Origin: Collinsella sp.
Lineage (GTDB): Bacteria > Actinomycetota > Coriobacteriia > Coriobacteriales > Coriobacteriaceae
NCBI GenBank assembly: GCA_031294825.1
Contig: JAUMPM010000035.1
Location: forward strand, 1-23,759
Direction: 5' to 3'
DNA length: 23,759 nucleotides
Below, one piece after another: positions 15,668 to 21,074 of the stretch. The first letter of the stretch is position 1. Every line of letters starts with the position of its first letter. Below the pieces are notes generated by a model that made no database searches, was not told the DNA's origin, and worked only from the letters and a program-made list of their open reading frames with translations. A program made the position numbers and the translations under genes.

Positions 15668-16432
15668 TTAGTGGCAGCCGCAGCCCTCGTGGCCCTCGTG
15701 CTCGTGATGGCCGTGGCAGCTGCAGGACTCGCCATGTTCGTGGGCGTGGTCGTGGTCATGGCCGTGGCAGCCGCACGTGGCCTCGCCGTTCTGTGCGAGC
15801 GTTCCGGCGATAAGGGCCTCGACACAAGCGTCGCAGCTGCCCTGGGCTCCTGCGTACACCGTGATGCCGGCTTGGGCAAGCGCGTTGATAGCGCCACCGC
15901 CGATGCCGCCGCAGATGAGCGTGTCCACGCCACCGTTGGCGAGCAGGCCCGCAAGGGCACCGTGGCCGGTGCCGCCGGTGCCCACGACCTGCTCGTTGAG
16001 TACCTTGCCATCCTGAATGTCGTAGATCTTGAACTGCTCGCTGCGGCCAAAGTGCATAAAGATGTTGCCGTTGTCGTACGTGGTTGCCACCCTCATGGTG
16101 CCGACCTCCTTTGCTGGCCATGCGGCCGTTGTCGTGGTGATGGGGGAGTACACGATATTGCCGCCTTCGATGATGAGCGCTCGTCCGTTGACCAGCGCGC
16201 TTGCCACCTTGCGATGCGCGCGGCTGCAAATAGTCGCTACCGTGGCGCGCGCGATGCCCATCTGCTGTGCGACTGACTCTTGGTTAAGGCCTTCCAGGTC
16301 GCACAGGCGCAGGGCTTCGAGCTCGTCGACCGTCATATCGATGGCATCTCCACTGGCAAGGCCGTCGGGGGTAAAGCCGCGGTATTCGGGGATGATTCCG
16401 ACGCGGCGCAGTTTTTCGCGTCTTCCTGCCAT
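15668..16432 (-). CDS. DUF134 HTH domain fused to NifX/NifB-type metallocluster domain, with His/Cys-rich tail
   Basis: A 254-residue protein with three parts. Residues 1-95 match the DUF134 family of predicted DNA-binding proteins (start MAGRREKLRRVGIIP; DELEALRLCDLEGLNQESVA; helix-turn-helix about 48-72). Residues 113-212 match the dinitrogenase iron-molybdenum cofactor (NifX/NifY/NifB C-terminal) domain, with RVATTYDNGNIFMHFGR, the FKIYDI strand, GTGGTGHGAL and CGGIGGGA. Residues 220-254 contain 12 His and 6 Cys arranged as repeated C-x-C-H-G-H units, a likely metal-binding tail. The two families are usually separate neighbouring genes. Start ATG has AAGGAG 5 bases upstream. An internal AAAGGAGGT precedes Met113, so a separate NifX-tail protein may also be made. 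No nitrogenase genes are present. A metal-responsive autoregulator or metallocluster carrier is inference. Confidence 0.88.
   Translation of the reverse strand: MAGRREKLRRVGIIPEYRGFTPDGLASGDAIDMTVDELEALRLCDLEGLNQESVAQQMGIARATVATICSRAHRKVASALVNGRALIIEGGNIVYSPITTTTAAWPAKEVGTMRVATTYDNGNIFMHFGRSEQFKIYDIQDGKVLNEQVVGTGGTGHGALAGLLANGGVDTLICGGIGGGAINALAQAGITVYAGAQGSCDACVEALIAGTLAQNGEATCGCHGHDHDHAHEHGESCSCHGHHEHEGHEGCGCH
16094..16112 (-). promoter_or_regulatory. Internal ribosome binding site and start codon at the DUF134/NifX junction
   Basis: On the minus strand AAAGGAGGT (16112-16104) is followed after 7 bases by ATG (16096-16094), which is codon 113 of the fusion gene. It is as good a Shine-Dalgarno as any in the window and falls exactly where the NifX domain starts (MRVATTYDNG). 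Initiation here would give a 142-residue NifX domain plus His/Cys tail. Confidence 0.65.
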
Positions 16433-16446
16433 ACGTGCTCCTTATC

Positions 16447-16458
16447 TGACATATGTCA
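16447..16458. promoter_or_regulatory. Palindromic operator candidate, proximal site
   Basis: TGACATATGTCA is a perfect 12-bp palindrome. It lies between the predicted -10 (16469-16464, minus strand) and the ribosome site of the DUF134-NifX gene, covering the likely transcription start. A bound protein would block that promoter. A near-identical copy lies 53 bp away. Confidence 0.6.
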
Positions 16459-16463
16459 ACAAT

Positions 16464-16491
16464 AGGATAGCGAACGTGTAGATTTGCGCAA
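16464..16491 (-). promoter_or_regulatory. Candidate promoter of the DUF134-NifX gene
   Basis: On the minus strand TTGCGC (16491-16486) and TATCCT (16469-16464) are separated by 16 bp. Matches to consensus are modest (three and four of six). Transcription would start near 16457, inside the proximal palindrome. Confidence 0.4.
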
Positions 16492-16498
16492 GGAATTT

Positions 16499-16512
16499 CT
16501 GGCATATGTCAG
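16499..16512. promoter_or_regulatory. Palindromic operator candidate, distal site
   Basis: CTGGCATATGTCAG is a 14-bp palindrome with one mismatched pair. It shares the core RCATATGTCA with the proximal site. The centres are 53 bp apart, about five helical turns, so both faces align. It lies just upstream of the predicted -35 of the minus-strand gene and about 47 bp upstream of the thyA -10 candidate. Confidence 0.6.
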
Positions 16513-16558
16513 AAAATGAGGGCTTATGTTTGGGCTGTGGGACCGCGTGCGCCTGGGC

Positions 16559-16564
16559 TACAAT
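16559..16564 (+). promoter_or_regulatory. Candidate -10 box for thyA-folA
   Basis: TACAAT (five of six matches) lies 35 bases before the thyA ATG. No clear -35 is seen. It resembles the TAGAAT boxes before acpP and the Asp23 gene. Confidence 0.4.
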
Positions 16565-16598
16565 GAATCTCGCTTGTAGGCGACTGACAGGAGGGTCA

Positions 16599-17447
16599 AT
16601 GAGCAAAGCTGATCAACAGTTTGTATCCATGTGCCGCGATATCTTGGACCATGGCACCACGACCGAGGGCCAAAAGGTACGCCCGGTGTGGGAGGACGGC
16701 ACCCCTGCCTATACCATTAAAAACTTTGGCGTTACGGCGCGCTATGACCTGCGCGAGGAGTTCCCCGCGCTTACGCTGCGTCGTACGGCGCTCAAGTCCG
16801 CTATGGACGAGATCCTGTGGATCTATCAGAAGAAGTCCAATAACGTGCATGACCTCAACAGCCATATTTGGGATGAGTGGGCCGACGAGACCGGCTCTAT
16901 CGGCAAGGCCTACGGCTACCAGATTGGGCAGAAGAGCCATTATGCCGAGGGCGACTTCGATCAGATGGACCGCGTGCTGTACGACCTTAAGCACACACCG
17001 TACAGCCGCCGCATTATGACGAACACCTATGTGTTTAGCGACCTGTCCGAGATGCACCTGTATCCGTGCGCCTACAGCGTGACGTATAACGTCACGCAGC
17101 GTCCGCAGGACGACAAGCCGACGCTCAACATGATTCTCAACCAGCGTAGCCAGGATATTTTGGCCGCGAACAATTGGAACGTGTGCCAGTATGCAATTCT
17201 GCTGATGATGGTTGCGCAGTCGGTCGATATGATTCCCGGTGAGCTGCTGCACGTGATCGCCGATGCCCACATTTACGACCGCCATGTCGACATCGTCCGC
17301 GAGCTTATCGAACGTCCGCAGTTTGCGGCGCCTAAGGTAACGCTCAACCACGATGTACATGACTTCTATGCGTTTACGACCGATGACCTGATCGTTGAGG
17401 GCTACGAGCACGGCCCGCAGGTCAAGAACATTCCCATTGCGGTGTAG
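16599..17447 (+). CDS. thyA: Thymidylate synthase ThyA
   Basis: A 282-residue folate-dependent enzyme converting dUMP to dTMP. The frame is open from 16506, but AGGAGG (16589-16594) before ATG 16599 sets the start and gives the right N-terminus. Visible elements: SRR phosphate-binding arginines (136-138), catalytic Cys157 in LYPCAYSVTYNV, QRSQD (182-186, dUMP phosphate contact), NNWNVCQYAILLMMVAQ (191-207) and ADAHIYDRH (221-229). The residue after the Cys is Ala, where E. coli-type enzymes have His; the LxPCxYE pattern is like the divergent B. subtilis ThyA. folA begins 9 bases after its stop, so dTMP synthesis and folate recycling are co-expressed. Confidence 0.95.
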   Translation: MSKADQQFVSMCRDILDHGTTTEGQKVRPVWEDGTPAYTIKNFGVTARYDLREEFPALTLRRTALKSAMDEILWIYQKKSNNVHDLNSHIWDEWADETGSIGKAYGYQIGQKSHYAEGDFDQMDRVLYDLKHTPYSRRIMTNTYVFSDLSEMHLYPCAYSVTYNVTQRPQDDKPTLNMILNQRSQDILAANNWNVCQYAILLMMVAQSVDMIPGELLHVIADAHIYDRHVDIVRELIERPQFAAPKVTLNHDVHDFYAFTTDDLIVEGYEHGPQVKNIPIAV

Positions 17448-17456
17448 GTGGCGCTC

Positions 17457-17975
17457 ATGACGTGTAAGCTTTCTGCCATCGTCGCCGTGTGCGATGACTG
17501 GGGTATTGGGTGCGAGGGCGATATGGTGGTGTCCAACCGTGCCGACATGCGTCATTTTGTGGCGTGCACCAAAGGTTGCCCGGTCATTATGGGACGCAAG
17601 ACGCTGCTGAGTTTTCCCGGTGGGCGTCCGCTCAAGAATCGCCGCAACATTGTGCTCACCCGCGACGGGAACTTTGCTGCCGAGGGCGTCGACGTGGTGC
17701 ATGGCATCGACGAAGCTCTCGCCGCGGTTGCCGATGAGCCTGTCGCATGGGTGATCGGTGGCGGCGATGTCTATCGGCAGTTTTTGCCGTATTGCGTTGA
17801 GGCCGAGGTTACGCATAACCATTGCGTGCATGACGTGGATACGTACTTTCCCGATCTGGATGCCGATCCCGCGTGGGAGATTACGCGGCGTGGCGGTGTT
17901 GCCACGATTGCCGCGGGCGAGGGTGACGAGGGTCTCGATTATGAGTTCGTGACGTATCGTCGCGTTGATGCGTAA
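17457..17975 (+). CDS. folA: Dihydrofolate reductase
   Basis: A 172-residue NADPH-dependent enzyme regenerating tetrahydrofolate from the dihydrofolate released by ThyA. Motifs: LSAIVAVCDDWGIGCEGDM (5-23, substrate and Met20-loop region), the active-site acid Asp30 in NRADMRHF, GRKTLLSFPGGRPLKNRRNIVLTR (46-69, NADPH binding) and WVIGGGDVYRQFLP. A GTG at 17448 is in frame, but ATG 17457 has AGGTGG 6 bases upstream and is preferred. It follows thyA closely, a classic pair. Confidence 0.94.
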   Translation: MTCKLSAIVAVCDDWGIGCEGDMVVSNRADMRHFVACTKGCPVIMGRKTLLSFPGGRPLKNRRNIVLTRDGNFAAEGVDVVHGIDEALAAVADEPVAWVIGGGDVYRQFLPYCVEAEVTHNHCVHDVDTYFPDLDADPAWEITRRGGVATIAAGEGDEGLDYEFVTYRRVDA

Positions 17976-18005
17976 ACCCGATTATCCCTTCGGTATTATC
18001 GGGTT
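17975..18005 (+). terminator. Weak hairpin after folA
   Basis: aacccgat (17975-17982) pairs with atcgggtt (17998-18005), an 8-bp stem that starts at the last base of the folA stop codon. No T-run follows, so it may be a weak terminator or only an mRNA 3'-end stabiliser. Confidence 0.4.
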
Positions 18006-18084
18006 GGAATGAGTGGCGGGGCGGCGCATGGCGTTGCCCCGATATTTGTATAGGTGCTGTAAAGAAGGGTGCGGGCTGGCTGCT

Positions 18085-18999
18085 ATGACTGATGCCGTTG
18101 AGGTGCTGCGAATCGATTCGCTCGAGGACGAGCGGCTCGATGCCTACGTGCGACTGACTGAGCGTGAGCTTCGCTGCGTGCTGGAGCCGCAAAAGGGCAT
18201 TTTTATCGCCGAGAGTGCCAAGGTCATCGAGCGTGCAGTGCGCGCCGGATACGAGCCGGTGAGCTTTCTTTTGGGCGAACGCTGGCTCGACCAGATGATG
18301 CCGCTGTTTGAGCGCCTGGCGGTACGCGAAGGTGCGGGCCCGGTTCCCGTGTTCGTGGCCTCGATGGAGCTTATGGAGCAGCTGACGGGCTTTAACGTGA
18401 CGCGCGGTGCGCTCGCGGCGTTCCGTCGCCCGCGTCAGATTCCGGTTGATGAGTTCTTGGGTGGCGTCGTCGAGGCGGCGGGGGAGCGCCCGGTGCGCGT
18501 GTGCGTGCTCGAGGGCATTGTCGATCACACCAACGTCGGCGCGATTTTCCGCTCGGCGGCTGCGCTGAACGTCGATGGCATTTTGGTGAGCCCTACGTGC
18601 TGCGATCCACTGTATCGTCGCTCGGCTCGCGTGAGCATGGGCACCGTGTTCCAGGTGCCCTGGACGCGCATTGGCAGCGAGGCGCGCGTATGGCCGCATG
18701 ATGGGCTGGCGGCGCTGCACGATGCCGGCTTTTCGTGTGCCGCCATGGCGTTGACGGATGATTCGGTGTCGTTGGACGATCCCGCGCTGCAGGAGATTGA
18801 CCGCCTGGCAATCTTTATGGGCACCGAGGGTGCTGGCTTAGGCGCCAAGACCATTGCTGGCTGCGACCGAGCCGTGCGCATTCCGATGGCGCACGGGGTT
18901 GATTCGCTCAACGTGGCCGCGGCGAGTGCCGTCGCCTTTTGGCAGCTGTGCCCGCACGTGAGCAACGAGTATCACTACCAGCCGGGGCTGTATCACTAG
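18085..18999 (+). CDS. SpoU/TrmH-family RNA 2'-O-methyltransferase
   Basis: A 304-residue SPOUT-class methyltransferase that uses SAM to methylate ribose 2'-OH in tRNA or rRNA. The N-terminal substrate-binding domain (about 1-115) has LTERELRCVLEPQKGIFIAESAKVI, as in the actinobacterial branch. The three SpoU motifs are DHTNVGAIFRSAAALNVDGIL (148-167; motif 1 with Asn150 and Arg157), MGTEGAGL (245-252; motif 2) and IPMAHGVDSLNVAAASAVAFW (266-286; motif 3). The frame is open from 18013, but the residues before Met 18085 do not look like family sequence. The ribosome site is unclear (AGAAGGG 15 bases upstream). The target nucleotide cannot be told from sequence. Confidence 0.9.
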   Translation: MTDAVEVLRIDSLEDERLDAYVRLTERELRCVLEPQKGIFIAESAKVIERAVRAGYEPVSFLLGERWLDQMMPLFERLAVREGAGPVPVFVASMELMEQLTGFNVTRGALAAFRRPRQIPVDEFLGGVVEAAGERPVRVCVLEGIVDHTNVGAIFRSAAALNVDGILVSPTCCDPLYRRSARVSMGTVFQVPWTRIGSEARVWPHDGLAALHDAGFSCAAMALTDDSVSLDDPALQEIDRLAIFMGTEGAGLGAKTIAGCDRAVRIPMAHGVDSLNVAAASAVAFWQLCPHVSNEYHYQPGLYH

Positions 19000-19033
19000 G
19001 CAGATATTTCGCACCGGGCTCTGGTTTGGGGCG

Positions 19034-19062
19034 TTTCGGCCGATATCGGTCGGTGCTAAGCT
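19034..19062 (+). promoter_or_regulatory. Possible MATE promoter with internal palindrome
   Basis: TTTCGG (19034-19039) and TAAGCT (19057-19062) are 17 bp apart but match consensus poorly. The spacer begins with the perfect 10-bp palindrome CCGATATCGG (19040-19049), which could be a repressor site. Weak evidence. The rest of the 125-base gap 19000-19124 shows nothing else. Confidence 0.25.
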
Positions 19063-19124
19063 GGTATTGGCTTTGGTCTTAAATTGCCGTTTTGTTGTAT
19101 GACGTACGCTAGTGGGGAGGGCGT

Positions 19125-20474
19125 GTGGCTAAGAAATCTACGGCTATCGATGTAACGCAGGGTGTTATTTGGCAGCAGCTGCTTTCTCTGTGCGTTCCCA
19201 TCTTTTTTAGTTCGTTTTTTCAGCAGGCCTACACGCTTATCGGTACCTATATCGTCGGTCAGTTTGGCGGCAAGCTCGCGTTGGGCGGCATCCAGGCCAC
19301 AATGGTGCTCACCGAGCTCTGCATTGGCTTTTGCGTTGGCGTCGGCGCCGGCTGCGCGGTCATTACGGGCCAGTTTTTTGGTCAGCACGATGACGGGCGC
19401 CTGAGCCGATCGGTCCATACGGCCATGACGCTCGCGCTGGTGGGCGGTATCGTTTTCTCGATTCTTGGCATAGTGTTCGTTGAGCCCATGCTGGTGCTTA
19501 TGAACACGCCGCATGAATTATTGGCCGAGGGCGTGGCCTATGCCCGTTGCTATTTTGCCGCCATGGTTGCGGCGCTGCTGCTCAATATGGGAACGGCATT
19601 GCTGCGCGCCGTGGGCGACACGCGCGGGCCTGCTGTGATCATCGCTTCCGGTTGCCTTGTTAATGCGGTGCTGGATGTCATCTTCGTTGCCGTGCTTCAT
19701 ATGGAGGCTCTGGGCTGCGGCATCGCGGTGGCGCTGACCATTTGCTCCAATGCAACGATGATCGTGTTGCGCATGATGCGCGCTCCGGGTGCATGGCGTC
19801 TTTCGCTGTCTAAGCTCGGTATCGATCGCGGTATTTGCAAGAGTATGATCTCGTGTGGTCTGCCACTCGGTTTTCAATCGGCTGCCTATTCGATCTCGAA
19901 CGTGCTGATCCAGGTGTCGGTTAATTCGTTTGGCGCCGATGTCACGACTGCTTGGGGTCTATCTGGGCGCCTGGATGGTATTGTCTGGATGGTTACCGAG
20001 GCGCTTGGCGTGTCGATCACCACGTTCTCGGCACAGAACTTTGGCGCGCGCAACTACGAGCGCATGCGCAAGGGCTACCATACGTCGCTCGTGCTGTCGT
20101 TTATGCTCATTGGTGGCCTGTCTGCCGTGCTGCTGGTATTCTCGGGTCCGCTGTCTCGTCTGTTTGTCGACGATGCTTCGATTTCGGCGTACACCACGAC
20201 CATCCTCCACTTCATTGCGCCGTTCTATGCGATTTTCTCGATTATCGAGAACGCGTCGGGATCCATTCGCGGCGCCGGCGTGAGCTTGCAGCCCATGCTG
20301 CTCACGATTTTTGGCACCGTCGTGCTCAGGGTGATCTGGGTATTTGCGATTATGCCGTTCGATCCGTCGCTTGAGCACCTGCTGCTGGTCTACCCCGTAA
20401 CCTGGCTCATCACCGCCATAATGTTCACCATCTACCACCACAGCGGCAACTGGCTAGGCCTCGCCACTGCCTAG
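19125..20474 (+). CDS. MATE-family multidrug/Na+ efflux transporter
   Basis: A 449-residue, very hydrophobic protein of the MATE family (NorM/DinF superfamily), a secondary antiporter expelling cationic drugs or metabolites in exchange for Na+ or H+. Family features: the opening VTQGVIWQQLLSLCVPIFFSSFFQQAYTLIGTYIVGQFGG, the repeat-junction GLPLGFQSAAYSISNVLIQVSVNSFG (about 245-270) that mirrors helix 1, and GxxxxxAQNFGARNYERMRKG (about 303-322), the second-half counterpart of GQFFGQHDDGRLSRS. About 12 membrane helices are expected. GTG start with GGGAGG 4 bases upstream. It converges on cobO, with both stops in one inverted repeat. Substrate unknown. Confidence 0.92.
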   Translation: MAKKSTAIDVTQGVIWQQLLSLCVPIFFSSFFQQAYTLIGTYIVGQFGGKLALGGIQATMVLTELCIGFCVGVGAGCAVITGQFFGQHDDGRLSRSVHTAMTLALVGGIVFSILGIVFVEPMLVLMNTPHELLAEGVAYARCYFAAMVAALLLNMGTALLRAVGDTRGPAVIIASGCLVNAVLDVIFVAVLHMEALGCGIAVALTICSNATMIVLRMMRAPGAWRLSLSKLGIDRGICKSMISCGLPLGFQSAAYSISNVLIQVSVNSFGADVTTAWGLSGRLDGIVWMVTEALGVSITTFSAQNFGARNYERMRKGYHTSLVLSFMLIGGLSAVLLVFSGPLSRLFVDDASISAYTTTILHFIAPFYAIFSIIENASGSIRGAGVSLQPMLLTIFGTVVLRVIWVFAIMPFDPSLEHLLLVYPVTWLITAIMFTIYHHSGNWLGLATA

Positions 20475-20500
20475 CCATTGGGGACGTCCGCAATGGCTAG
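20451..20500. repeat. Nested competing inverted repeats at the MATE/cobO junction
   Basis: Hairpin 1 pairs tggctaggc (20451-20459) with gcctagcca (20469-20477). Hairpin 2 pairs ctagccattg (20471-20480) with caatggctag (20491-20500), with a GGACGTCC core inside. Both use 20471-20477, so they are mutually exclusive. The TAG stop of MATE (20472-20474) and that of cobO (20499-20497, minus strand) occupy identical positions in the two arms of hairpin 2. No T-run follows on either strand. It may act as a bidirectional terminator or mRNA end protector. Confidence 0.65.
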
Positions 20501-20982
20501 TATTCGATGCCTTGGCGGGCTAGGAGGCCTTCGTCGAAGTAGTGTTTGACGGGGCGCATTTCGGTTACTAGGTCTGCAAGGTCGGCGAGGGGCAGCAAGC
20601 CACGGCCGGTGAACACGAGCTCCGTGGTGGCGGGCTTTATCGCAATCAGTGCTTCGATATCCTCGCGTGTCACAAAGCCGCGACGCATCGCTTCGCCGAG
20701 TTCGTCCAGAATGAGCACGTCAACCTCGCTAATCTGCTCGCGTGCAAGCTCCATGATCTGCGCGGCGCAAGCCTCGGGCGTGTCGCGATCGGCCTGCACA
20801 ATACGCAGCCCCAGGCGCGGCGCCGCATCATGTTCGGCGCAGTGCAGCTTCTTGGCAAACTGCAGCATAAGCACGTTGAGTCCATAGCCCGTGGCGCGCA
20901 GCGCGAGCCCCAGCGCAGCCGTCGTCTTGCCCTTGCCGTCGCCCGTATAGATCTGAACCTTGCCGACTTCCAGTGATGCCAT
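20497..20982 (-). CDS. cobO: Cob(I)alamin adenosyltransferase (CobO/BtuR type)
   Basis: A 161-residue P-loop enzyme that transfers adenosyl from ATP to the cobalt of cob(I)alamin or corrinoid. Walker A GDGKGKTT (14-21) follows VQIYTG. The central motif VLILDELGEAMRRGFV is the Walker B-like DE motif, TELVFTGRG is the conserved post-core strand, and the ending DLVTEMRPVKHYFDEGLLARQGIEY is the family C-terminus. It is slightly shorter than CobO (about 180-200) because the N-terminal extension is absent. ATG 20982 has AAAGGA 5 bases upstream on the minus strand. No other cobalamin genes are adjacent, so it probably serves in salvage. Confidence 0.92.
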   Translation of the reverse strand: MASLEVGKVQIYTGDGKGKTTAALGLALRATGYGLNVLMLQFAKKLHCAEHDAAPRLGLRIVQADRDTPEACAAQIMELAREQISEVDVLILDELGEAMRRGFVTREDIEALIAIKPATTELVFTGRGLLPLADLADLVTEMRPVKHYFDEGLLARQGIEY

Positions 20983-21074
20983 CTCTGTCCTTTCGTGCCC
21001 GGCGTCGGTTTATCGTCGCTTGGGTTGGGTATTCTAGAAACCATTATCAACCCCAGTAGATGGAGTTCAAGCAG

